Shown here piece by piece: positions 1 through 7,566 of a DNA stretch of 10,454 nt. A program made the position numbers and the translations under genes. A model generated the notes under the pieces. That model had not been told where the DNA came from. It saw nothing but the letters and a program-made list of their open reading frames with translations, and made no database searches. Source of the DNA: CAZPUI01 sp964415525. Lineage in GTDB: Bacteria > Acidobacteriota > Holophagae > Holophagales > Holophagaceae. Positions within the stretch are counted from its first letter, which is position 1. Every line of letters starts with the position of its first letter. The DNA is taken from positions 1-10,454 of the forward strand of contig CAYQAS010000132.1 in assembly GCA_964415525.1 (NCBI GenBank). Direction: 5' to 3'.

Positions 1-1538
1 CCGTTGAGCTGCAGCTGCCCGGCTTGGGCAGGGAGGTGGATGGTCATGTCGTGGCCAATGACGTGGTAGGCCACCTGGTTCACCACCTCGGGGATGACGG
101 GATTCACCTTGCCGGGCATGATGCTGGAGCCGGGCTGACGGGCGGGTAGGTTGATCTCGCCAAAGCCGCAGCGGGGGCCGCTGGAGAGCAGGCGCAGGTC
201 GTTGCACATCTTGCTGAGCTTCACCGCGGCCCGCTTGACGGCGCCGCTGAAGAGCACGAAGGCGCCGGTGTCGGAGGTGGCCTCGATGAGGTTGCCCGCC
301 AGCTTGAGGTCCAGGGCGCTGATGGCGCGCAGTTCAACCAGCACGGCGTCGCTGAGGCGCGGATCGGCGCAGATGCCGGTGCCGATGGCGGTGGCGCCCA
401 TGTTGATCTCGAGGAGGAACTTGGAGATCTCATCCAGGCGCTCGATGTCCTCGCCCGTGGTGACGGCGAAGGCCTCGAACTCCTGGCCGAGGGTCATCGG
501 CACGGCATCCTGGAGCTGCGTACGGCCCATCTTGATGATCTCGCGGAACTCCACACCCTTCGCCCGCAGGGCCTTCTGCAAACGCTCCATGGCCTTCAGG
601 AGGCCCTGCAGCATGAGCACCGTCGCCATGCGGACCGCCGTGGGATACACGTCGTTCGTGCTCTGACCAAGATTCACGTGGTCGTTCGGGTGGCAGAAGG
701 CGTACTCCCCGTGCCGCTTGCCGAGAATCTCCAGGGCACGATTGGCGATGACCTCGTTGGCGTTCATGTTCGTGGACGTACCGGCGCCGCCCTGGACCAT
801 ATCCACGGGGAAGTGGCCCAGCCAGTGGCCTTCAATGACTTCCTGCGCGGCCATGTCGATGGCCGCAGCGATGTTCGCATCCAACAGACCCAGCTTGGCG
901 TTGGCGCGGGCGGTGGCCTGCTTGACCATGCCGAGGGAACGCACCAGGGCGGGGAAGTGGGCGATGGGAATGCCGGTGATGGGGAAGTTCTCCATCCCAC
1001 GCAGGGTCTGCACTCCGAAGAGCGCGTCGTCATAGATCTCTGCGCTACCCAGCAGGTCCGTCTCCGTGCGGCGCGCCAGGGAGGCGAAGGCCTGCTCTCG
1101 ACCCGAGCGCTCGTAGCCCGTGTAGAGCAGACGGCGGTTCACCCGCAGGGAAATGGCGCTGAGGATGCTCACGGCACGCTTGCCGTCCGCCTGAAGGACG
1201 GCGAGAACCTTCTCGCGGCTCAGCTCCAGGAGCCGGCAGGCCGTCAGGGTGCGCACCGTGACGGTGTGCGGATGGTCGTGCAGGAAGGCGGCCTCGCCGC
1301 AGGCGCTGCCCTTCCGCAAGATGATCACGCGCTCCGGACCGTCGCCACTGTCCTTGAGGACCTCCAGCTGGCCCACCTCGATCACGTAGCAGGCCTGACG
1401 TGCGCCCCCCTGGCAGAACAGCTCGGTCCCACCGGGGACTTCACGCCAAGTGGCCGCCGAGGCGAGGGCGGCGATGTCCTCGTTCGAACAGGCGCTGAAC
1501 AGCTCACAGGACCGCAGAACAGAAATGATGGCTTCCAT
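1..1538 (-). CDS. aspA: Aspartate ammonia-lyase with N-terminal cNMP-binding-like domain (3' end outside window)
   Basis: AspA converts L-aspartate reversibly to fumarate and ammonia in the cytoplasm. The frame is open from the ATG at 1538 to the window edge, giving 512 residues without a stop. Residues about 160-512 match the aspartase/fumarase superfamily closely: DLLGSAEIYDDALFGVQTLR near 161-180, QGGAGTSTNMNANEV near 249-263, STNDVYPT near 293-300, KMGRTQLQDAVPMTLGQEF near 336-354, and the catalytic SS-loop GSSIMPGKVNP at 470-480, where Ser471 should be the catalytic base. About 110-115 C-terminal residues are missing compared with E. coli AspA (478 aa). Residues about 8-125 form an extra domain of the CRP/cNMP-binding fold (EVGQLEVLKD, KGSACGEAAFL, TVTVR), followed by a helix leading straight into the lyase with no helix-turn-helix. 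The position equivalent to the phosphate-binding Arg is His91. A GAAGGGG Shine-Dalgarno lies 6 nt upstream of the ATG. The 142-bp upstream gap holds a CCGGGG-ACG-CCCCGG hairpin (1557-1571) and no clear promoter. Confidence 0.93.
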   Translation of the reverse strand, partial: MEAIISVLRSCELFSACSNEDIAALASAATWREVPGGTELFCQGGARQACYVIEVGQLEVLKDSGDGPERVIILRKGSACGEAAFLHDHPHTVTVRTLTACRLLELSREKVLAVLQADGKRAVSILSAISLRVNRRLLYTGYERSGREQAFASLARRTETDLLGSAEIYDDALFGVQTLRGMENFPITGIPIAHFPALVRSLGMVKQATARANAKLGLLDANIAAAIDMAAQEVIEGHWLGHFPVDMVQGGAGTSTNMNANEVIANRALEILGKRHGEYAFCHPNDHVNLGQSTNDVYPTAVRMATVLMLQGLLKAMERLQKALRAKGVEFREIIKMGRTQLQDAVPMTLGQEFEAFAVTTGEDIERLDEISKFLLEINMGATAIGTGICADPRLSDAVLVELRAISALDLKLAGNLIEATSDTGAFVLFSGAVKRAAVKLSKMCNDLRLLSSGPRCGFGEINLPARQPGSSIMPGKVNPVIPEVVNQVAYHVIGHDMTIHLPAQAGQLQLN

Positions 1539-1680
1539 GACGCACCCCTTCAGACCCCGGGGACGCCCCGGCGGGCTACCAGCATGCCGACTTTTTGCTC
1601 CGAAATCTCGAAAGGGCAGGGGGTGCCTGACGGGATGACAAGCGAAGAACGGCGTTTACATCTTTCGATATCCCCTGAAA

Positions 1681-1965
1681 TCAGCGCTTCCAGAACACAT
1701 AGGCGAGCGCCCCCGCCCCGATCAGCAGCAGCATCACCGTGCGCCACGCCGTCGGCATTGGTTCGGTCTCTTCCGGATAGGCGTGCCCCGCGTCCATCAG
1801 GGCCGCCTGGGTCAACTCATCTTCTGACGCCTCGGGAGGCTCCGGATGCGGCGCCACCAGAGGATCCGCGATCTCGCCGAAATACACTTTCCGGAACCCG
1901 TCCTGGGGCGGAACGATGCTGTCATCCAGATCCTCGGGCGTACGGTGGCCGGGCGTGGGTTGCAT
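1681..1965 (-). CDS. Small tail-anchored membrane protein, function unknown
   Basis: I do not recognise this 94-residue protein. Residues 1-70 are polar, acidic and proline-rich (for example PHPEPPEASEDE at 40-50) and look mostly disordered. Residues about 74-91 form one hydrophobic helix (VMLLLIGAGALAYVFW) followed by the basic end KR, so the protein probably sits in the inner membrane by a C-terminal anchor, with most of the chain in the cytoplasm. There is no signal peptide. The ATG at 1965 has a strong GGAGG Shine-Dalgarno 4 nt upstream, and the gene begins 27 nt after the gatB stop on the same strand, so it is probably the last gene of the rpmH-gatB unit. Being real is supported by the ribosome site, spacing and sensible membrane topology, not by homology. 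Confidence 0.66.
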   Translation of the reverse strand: MQPTPGHRTPEDLDDSIVPPQDGFRKVYFGEIADPLVAPHPEPPEASEDELTQAALMDAGHAYPEETEPMPTAWRTVMLLLIGAGALAYVFWKR

Positions 1966-1992
1966 GGTGCCTCCGGATTCAGAGTAGGCCCA

Positions 1993-3447
<1,455 letters not shown>

Positions 3448-3478
3448 GGGCGTCTCCAGCCCCCAGTGTACCGGGGCC

Positions 3479-4777
3479 TCACTTCCCCAGGCAGAAGCCG
3501 CTGAAGAGTTCGTCGAGGGTGGTTTCCGCCCGATCCTCACCCGAAAGCCGCGCCAGCAGGCCCCAAGCGCCCTGCAGCAGGGACGCCGGAATCTCCGGTG
3601 GGCATCCTCGGCGGAGCTCAAACAGCAAATCCAGCTGCTGCACCAGGTCCGCCAGGAGTTCCCGCTGTCGGTGGGTGGCGAGGGCGCCGAGGCAGGCATC
3701 CGGCGCCAGATCTCCCAGGAAGCGAAGGTGCAGGGCCTCCGCGAGCGGCTCCAGATCGCCCTGCGCCGCGCTGATGCGCAGGCCTTCTCCAGGTGCCAGA
3801 TCCGACTGATTGCGCACGACAAGCACCTTGCCCTCGTAGGGCCTCAGCCGCGCCTCGAGGTCGGGATCGGGCCCGGGGTCCGGTGCGGGCACCAAATGCA
3901 GGATCAGGTCCGCCCGCTCCATCACCGCATCCACACGCGCCACGCCGAGGCGCTCCACCGGATCCTCGGTGTGGCGGAGGCCCGCTGTATCAAACAGCAT
4001 CAGGGGCAAACCGTGCCACTCCGTGCGCACTTCCAGCACGTCCCGGGTCGTCCCGGGGATCTCCGTCACGATGGCCCGATCCTCCCCCGCCAACGCGTTG
4101 AAAAGCGTGCTCTTGCCCGCGTTGGGACGCCCCACCAGGGCCACGGAGATGCCATCCCGCAACCAGCGCGCCGATTCCGCCCGGCGCTGTTCCACGTGGA
4201 ACTTTCCACGCAGGGATTCCAGGCTCCGCTGCATGTAGGACAGGTCCAGCTGGATGTCCTCCTCTTCGCCGTAGTCCACGGCGGCCTCGGCCTGGGCGAG
4301 CCAAGGCCGGAGCCCTTCCTTGGCATCCCTCACCCATTTCGGCATGGCCCCGCAGCGGGCCTGGGCCTGCCGGATCTGGGTATCGGTGGCGGCGCCCACG
4401 AGATCCCGCAGGCCCTCGGCTTCCAGGATGGACATGTGGCCGTTCAGCAGGGCGCGTCGGACGAACTCCCCCGGCTCCGCCATCCGAATCCCAAGGCGGC
4501 CAAGGTGCTCCAGAAGTCGGCGCACCAGTAGCGGATTCCCGTGGACCTGGAACTCCACCACATCCTCACCCGTAAAACTGGCGGGAGCCGGGAAGTAGAG
4601 GACAAGCGCTCTCTCGTCATAGCCATCCCACCTCAGGCGCCGCAGGGTGGCGAGACGGGGCGGGGGCAACTGAAGCAGGCCGGAGAGCAGGGAGGAGAGT
4701 CCCGTTCCCGAGACCCGAACAATGGCAACGGCCCCCGGAAGGAGGGCCGTTGCGGGCGCGCAGATGGGCGGAAGCAC
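3479..4777 (-). CDS. mnmE: tRNA uridine-5-carboxymethylaminomethyl(34) synthesis GTPase MnmE
   Basis: MnmE works with MnmG to install the (carboxymethyl)aminomethyl group on wobble U34 of certain tRNAs, using a folate-derived C1 unit and GTP hydrolysis. The product is 432 aa, slightly short for the family (about 450-460). The N-terminal folate-binding domain covers about 1-118 (AIVRVSG at 18-24, FTGEDVVEFQVHGNP at 68-82, FVRRALLNG at 105-113). A helical domain surrounds a Ras-like G domain at about 210-360: G1 GRPNAGKS at 216-223, G2 PGTTRD at 241-246, G3 DTAGL at 263-267 and G5 SAA at 336-338. G4 reads NQSD (323-326) rather than NKxD. The chain ends in FCLGK with the conserved catalytic Cys429. 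The start is GTG at 4777: a TAG (the khpB stop) lies three codons upstream in the same frame, and the next in-frame Met is residue 100. The coding sequence carries a parS-like palindrome and a strong hairpin, listed separately. mnmG is not in the window. Confidence 0.96.
   Translation of the reverse strand: MLPPICAPATALLPGAVAIVRVSGTGLSSLLSGLLQLPPPRLATLRRLRWDGYDERALVLYFPAPASFTGEDVVEFQVHGNPLLVRRLLEHLGRLGIRMAEPGEFVRRALLNGHMSILEAEGLRDLVGAATDTQIRQAQARCGAMPKWVRDAKEGLRPWLAQAEAAVDYGEEEDIQLDLSYMQRSLESLRGKFHVEQRRAESARWLRDGISVALVGRPNAGKSTLFNALAGEDRAIVTEIPGTTRDVLEVRTEWHGLPLMLFDTAGLRHTEDPVERLGVARVDAVMERADLILHLVPAPDPGPDPDLEARLRPYEGKVLVVRNQSDLAPGEGLRISAAQGDLEPLAEALHLRFLGDLAPDACLGALATHRQRELLADLVQQLDLLFELRRGCPPEIPASLLQGAWGLLARLSGEDRAETTLDELFSGFCLGK
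4188..4203. other. parS-type ParB-binding site (chromosomal centromere) inside mnmE
   Basis: The 16-mer TGTTCCACGTGGAACT contains a perfect 14-bp palindrome, GTTCCACGTGGAAC (4189-4202). This is identical to the ParB site core known from Myxococcus and matches 14 of 16 positions of the Bacillus parS consensus TGTTNCACGTGAAACA. ParB loads at parS as a CTP-dependent clamp and, with ParA, moves newly copied origins apart. Chromosomal parS sites cluster near oriC; this one lies 3.4 kb from dnaA. It is read through by mnmE codons 192-197 (K-F-H-V-E-Q), in a helical segment just before the G domain that is poorly conserved in the family. I saw no second copy and no parA or parB in the window. Confidence 0.8.
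4725..4753 (-). repeat. 10-bp inverted repeat forming a hairpin in the early mnmE coding sequence
   Basis: GCAACGGCCC (4725-4734) and GGGCCGTTGC (4744-4753) are perfect inverted repeats separated by 9 nt. In the mRNA the stem covers roughly codons 9-18 of mnmE, beginning 24 nt after the GTG start. It is not followed by a U-run, so it is not a standard intrinsic terminator. It could slow early elongation or act as an attenuator, but in a GC-rich coding region it may equally be chance. Confidence 0.5.
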
Positions 4778-4780
4778 TCG

Positions 4781-4785
4781 CCTCT
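4781..4785 (-). promoter_or_regulatory. Ribosome binding site that fixes the mnmE GTG start
   Basis: On the minus strand AGAGG overlaps the khpB stop codon (TAG at 4786-4784) and sits 3 nt before the GTG at 4777. The order TAG-AGG-CGA-GTG places the khpB stop and the mnmE start in one reading frame with only two codons between them. Ribosomes ending khpB can therefore re-initiate directly, and no earlier mnmE start is possible in that frame. Confidence 0.6.
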
Positions 4786-5251
4786 ATGCCTTGCGGAAGA
4801 TCTTGAGTGCCTTGATGCTGCCAGTGCCTTCGCTCTCCGTCAGGAGATCCGCTTCCCGGGCCACGATGATGTGGATCCAGCGGCGCTCGCGAGGATTGAG
4901 GCCCGACAGCGTGTAGCTGCCGAGCGCTCGCGCCTTGGCTACGGCGAAATCCGCCATGGCCTGGAGTTCCTTCATCCTGAACAAACGCACTTGCTGGACA
5001 TCCAGGTAGGCGACCTGGTTCTCGTCCCGCTCGCCCTGGGCTTCGTGAAGCAGGAACTGGAGCGCGTCCAGGCCCATACCGCGATTGGCCATGAGGGTCT
5101 GGGCGTCCGCGCCATCGAGGCGGATGCGGTTGGGGAAGAGCTCCGCATCCCCGGAGTCTTCAAATCGCGCTTTCACCTCCAGACCCAGGTCACGGCATAG
5201 CCGGACCACGAGCTCGGGCTGGTCTTCCAGGGAAACGGCTGAACGTCGCAT
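4784..5251 (-). CDS. khpB: KH-R3H RNA-binding protein KhpB (Jag/EloR family)
   Basis: KhpB/Jag is a cytoplasmic single-stranded RNA-binding protein usually encoded beside yidC. In Gram-positive bacteria it partners KhpA and influences cell elongation and small-RNA biology; its role in this phylum is not established. The 155-residue product has a KH-like domain at about 12-85, with NRIRLDG (41-47) and the loop ANRGMGLDALQFLL (55-68), then an R3H domain at about 92-154 containing the Arg-x3-His pair R123/H127 in LNPRERRWIHIIV and the closing TESEGTGSIKALKIF (138-152). The N-terminal Jag_N domain of the longer Bacillus protein (about 208 aa) is absent. The KH loop reads ANRG where IGxRG is usual. 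The ATG at 5251 follows an AGGAAAG Shine-Dalgarno. It lies 19 nt after yidC and its stop abuts mnmE. Confidence 0.9.
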   Translation of the reverse strand: MRRSAVSLEDQPELVVRLCRDLGLEVKARFEDSGDAELFPNRIRLDGADAQTLMANRGMGLDALQFLLHEAQGERDENQVAYLDVQQVRLFRMKELQAMADFAVAKARALGSYTLSGLNPRERRWIHIIVAREADLLTESEGTGSIKALKIFRKA

Positions 5252-5270
5252 CGAATCTTTCCTGAAGAGG

Positions 5271-6854
5271 CTAGATGACCACCGGCTGGGGCTTGTAGTT
5301 CCGCATCAGCAGCCAAGTGTGGAAGATGTGCACGAGGTTGTAGGTCAGATAGTAGATGCAGAGGCCCGAAGCCATGGAGTTGAAGAAGAACACCATCATG
5401 ATGGGCATCATCCAGGTCATCATTTTCTTCTGCGCGGGATCCCCGACACCAGGTGTCATGTGGGACTGCAGCACCATGGTGGCGCCCAGCAACAGAGGCA
5501 GGATGCGGATGGGCACGCCGGGGATGAGGGCGGGCTCGGGGGCGGACAGGTCATTGAACCAGAGCATCCAGGATGCGTGGCGCAGTTCGTAGACGTTCTG
5601 GATCATGCCCCACAAGGCCATGAAGACCGGCATCTGAACGAGCATGGGCCAGCAGCTGCCCATGGGGTTGTGGCCATTCTTCTTGTAGAAGGCCATCAGC
5701 TCCTTCTGCTGCTCGGCCTTCTTGGTCATATCGTTGCCGAACTTCTCATACTTGGCCTGAATCGCCTTCTGGTGGGGCTCCAGATCCTTCATACGCAGCA
5801 TCTGGTTGGTGCTCTTGGTGTTGAGGGACCAGAGGGCGACACGGATGAGGATGGAGAAGATGACCAGGGTCCAGCCCCAGTTGCCGATGAAGCGCTGGAG
5901 GTAGCGGATGACCCAGAAGAGACCCTGGGAGATGGCACCGAAGAAGCCGAAGTCCAGGGTCTGCCGGAAGGCGGGACCGAAGGCATTCAGGTCATCCACC
6001 TGCTTGGGACCAAGGTAGAGACGCGCGGTGACGCTCCCGTCGGGGCCGGGGGCAAGGTGATACCCGGTGTTCATGTCACGCTCCGCCACCCGAGGGAGGT
6101 CCCAGAGCACGGCGAAATACTGCTGGGTACCCGGCTCACCCTTGAGGCCAAGACCCGCATCCATGCCGAGGCGGCTGGCTTCGGCGGGAAGGACCTTGCG
6201 GCTGCCGAACCAGGGATCCTTCAGCATGCCGGTCCACGCCACACGCTCGATGGACTTGTCCTGCAGGGCATAGACACTGCCCAGGCCCGCCACCTGCCGG
6301 ACGTCCGTCGGCTTGGGGATGAGGCTCAGGTGCGCGCCGCGCTTGGACTGCCAGGAGACCTGGAGGACATGGCCCACATTCGGCATGCGATAGACGAGAC
6401 GATCACCTTCCGCAGTGGAGAAGACGACAGACCGGGCGCCCTCCTCGGTGACCACCTGGGGATCACCCTCGAAGCGGGTCTGAAGGGCCCCGCCGATGCC
6501 AGGGAAGGCCTGGATCTCAGAGGCCAGCTTGGCGTCCAGAGGAGTGGCAGGAAGGAAGGGCGTGCCATCCTTGATCCAGCGGGCCTGGAGCAGGACACCG
6601 TCTTCAGCCCGCCAGGTCAGACCCAGGGTCTGGCTGTCGAGAGAGAAGGTACGCGCATCCTTGGTGGGCGTCGTGGCAGGAACCGCAGGGGCCGAGGTCA
6701 GGGGGGCCTGAACGGGAGCCTTTTCAACGACAGCGGCCGGCGCGGGCGGGGTCTTCATCTTCGGCTGAGGGAAGAAGATGTTCGACACCGCGAAGTAGAG
6801 TCCGAAGAGCCCGAGGCTCCCCAACATGAAGTAGATGGTGTTCCGGTTGTTCAT
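5271..6854 (-). CDS. yidC: Membrane protein insertase YidC (Oxa1 family)
   Basis: YidC inserts and folds inner-membrane proteins, alone or with SecYEG. The 527-residue product has the Gram-negative layout. TM1 at about 6-28 is followed by a Pro/Ala-rich linker (30-65) and the large periplasmic P1 beta-sandwich domain (about 66-290). The insertase core then carries the amphipathic/TM2 region at about 305-345 with the groove arginine R338 in ILIRVALWSLNTKS, a cytoplasmic helical hairpin at about 355-395, TM3 at about 403-422 (PMLVQMPVFMALW), TM4 at about 448-465 and TM5/6 at about 480-514, ending in a short tail NYKPQPVVI. I chose the ATG at 6854: its first two bases and G overlap the rnpA stop as ATGA, which suggests translational coupling, and there is no clear Shine-Dalgarno. 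A TTG at 6866 would add four residues. A yidD gene, often found between rnpA and yidC, is absent. Confidence 0.97.
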   Translation of the reverse strand: MNNRNTIYFMLGSLGLFGLYFAVSNIFFPQPKMKTPPAPAAVVEKAPVQAPLTSAPAVPATTPTKDARTFSLDSQTLGLTWRAEDGVLLQARWIKDGTPFLPATPLDAKLASEIQAFPGIGGALQTRFEGDPQVVTEEGARSVVFSTAEGDRLVYRMPNVGHVLQVSWQSKRGAHLSLIPKPTDVRQVAGLGSVYALQDKSIERVAWTGMLKDPWFGSRKVLPAEASRLGMDAGLGLKGEPGTQQYFAVLWDLPRVAERDMNTGYHLAPGPDGSVTARLYLGPKQVDDLNAFGPAFRQTLDFGFFGAISQGLFWVIRYLQRFIGNWGWTLVIFSILIRVALWSLNTKSTNQMLRMKDLEPHQKAIQAKYEKFGNDMTKKAEQQKELMAFYKKNGHNPMGSCWPMLVQMPVFMALWGMIQNVYELRHASWMLWFNDLSAPEPALIPGVPIRILPLLLGATMVLQSHMTPGVGDPAQKKMMTWMMPIMMVFFFNSMASGLCIYYLTYNLVHIFHTWLLMRNYKPQPVVI

Positions 6855-7219
6855 CGTCGCGACCAATGGGTTAAGGCCAGCCTAAGCTGGCCTTTCAGTT
6901 CTTCATAGGGGATGTCGGAGTCGAGCCGTACGCCACGGGCCGGACGGACCCAGATCACCGCCGACTGGAGGGTATCCAGGGGCAGGGGACGGAGTACCTC
7001 CAGGAAGGCCATGCGGATGCGGCGCCGGAACCGATTTCGGCTCACGGCGCCACCTGCCTTCTTCGGGCTACTCACCAGCAGCCAAGGCTGCTCTTCGCCA
7101 GGGCGCTTCCAGATACGCACATCGAGACCGCTGCCCTTCGGATTGGAAGGGCGAGGCGGATCTTTCGGGACGGCGTGATCCTTATGGCGGACCGCGCGGA
7201 AACGGCCCGCGATGCGCAT
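6851..7219 (-). CDS. rnpA: Ribonuclease P protein component
   Basis: RnpA is the small basic protein that helps the RNase P RNA trim 5' leaders from pre-tRNAs. The 122-residue product carries the family block at 46-71 (WLLVSSPKKAGGAVSRNRFRRRIRMA) with the RNR core at 61-63 and many arginines. The C-terminal half is typical in length and charge. The N-terminal 40 residues are divergent: after RFRAV (6-10) comes a Pro/Lys-rich stretch KDPPRPSNPKGSG (19-31) instead of the usual first beta-strand sequence. The ATG at 7219 lies 7 nt after the rpmH stop with AGGA close upstream. The frame stays open back to 7285, inside rpmH, but that extension has no family-like sequence. It overlaps yidC by 4 nt. 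Confidence 0.93.
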   Translation of the reverse strand: MRIAGRFRAVRHKDHAVPKDPPRPSNPKGSGLDVRIWKRPGEEQPWLLVSSPKKAGGAVSRNRFRRRIRMAFLEVLRPLPLDTLQSAVIWVRPARGVRLDSDIPYEELKGQLRLALTHWSRR

Positions 7220-7226
7220 GTCCTGA

Positions 7227-7361
7227 CTACAGGGCGAGGACGTGACGGCCCTTGGCCCGGCGGCGCTTGAGCACGAGACGACCATTCTTGGTCTTCATGC
7301 GGCTCAGGAAACCGTGGGTCTTGGCTCGGCGACGGTTGTTGGGCTGGAATGTGCGCTTCAT
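7227..7361 (-). CDS. rpmH: 50S ribosomal protein L34
   Basis: L34 is a tiny basic protein of the large ribosomal subunit that stabilises 23S rRNA folding. The 44-residue product begins MKRTFQPNNRRRAKTHGFL and ends KRRRAKGRHVLAL. It matches the family across its full length, including the MKRTFQP start and the SRMKTKNGRLVLKRRR block. The ATG at 7361 is preceded by AGAGGTGG. rpmH-rnpA-yidC-khpB-mnmE order is the classical arrangement on the side of the origin opposite dnaA. This is the first gene of the minus-strand unit. Confidence 0.98.
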   Translation of the reverse strand: MKRTFQPNNRRRAKTHGFLSRMKTKNGRLVLKRRRAKGRHVLAL

Positions 7362-7406
7362 GATCCACCTCTTGACCCGGGGCCTCACGGCCGGGGCGAA
7401 CCTTCG

Positions 7407-7435
7407 ATCCTACCTGCAAGTGACCTTAAGAGCAA
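7407..7435 (-). promoter_or_regulatory. Candidate sigma-70-type promoter of the rpmH operon
   Basis: Reading the minus strand, a -35-like TTGCTC (7435-7430) and a -10-like TAGGAT (7412-7407) are separated by exactly 17 bp. Transcription would start near 7400 and leave a leader of about 39 nt containing the rpmH Shine-Dalgarno. Matches are 3 of 6 and 4 of 6, so the call rests largely on spacing and position. The divergent dnaA promoter must lie in the same 205-bp gap (7362-7566), but I see no convincing -35/-10 pair for it. Confidence 0.45.
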
Positions 7436-7566
7436 TCGAGAAAAGCGCGCCCCACCCCTCCTGCCCCCGTTGTAGAGTGGAAACCTTCGACGCCCCCTCG
7501 GTCCCGAGCAGCCAGGATCCCCCGCGCCCTTGGGCCTGAGGCAGCGCTTCGTTCCGTGAGAGCGAC

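Noticed and set aside
664..690. ATTCACGTGGTC as a second parS site in aspA
   Set aside because: Only the central CACGTG and adjoining TT match; the right arm departs from parS, and the hexamer alone is common.
1557..1571. CCGGGG-ACG-CCCCGG hairpin before aspA as a riboswitch or terminator
   Set aside because: A lone 6-bp GC stem with no U-run, no alternative pairing and no recognisable aptamer; too little to call.
3448..3822. Upstream in-frame extension of gatB into mnmE
   Set aside because: The added 125 residues are out-of-frame mnmE sequence; GatB similarity and a Shine-Dalgarno both place the start at 3447.
5085..6908. 607-codon open frame on the plus strand opposite yidC, longer than yidC itself
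   Set aside because: It is an antisense shadow in GC-rich DNA; its translation is low-complexity His/Gly/Glu-rich with no family resemblance, while the minus strand encodes an unmistakable YidC.
7220..7285. Extended rnpA start overlapping rpmH, as known in Thermus
   Set aside because: The extra 22 residues look like out-of-frame rpmH sequence, and the ATG at 7219 has AGGA upstream and conventional spacing.
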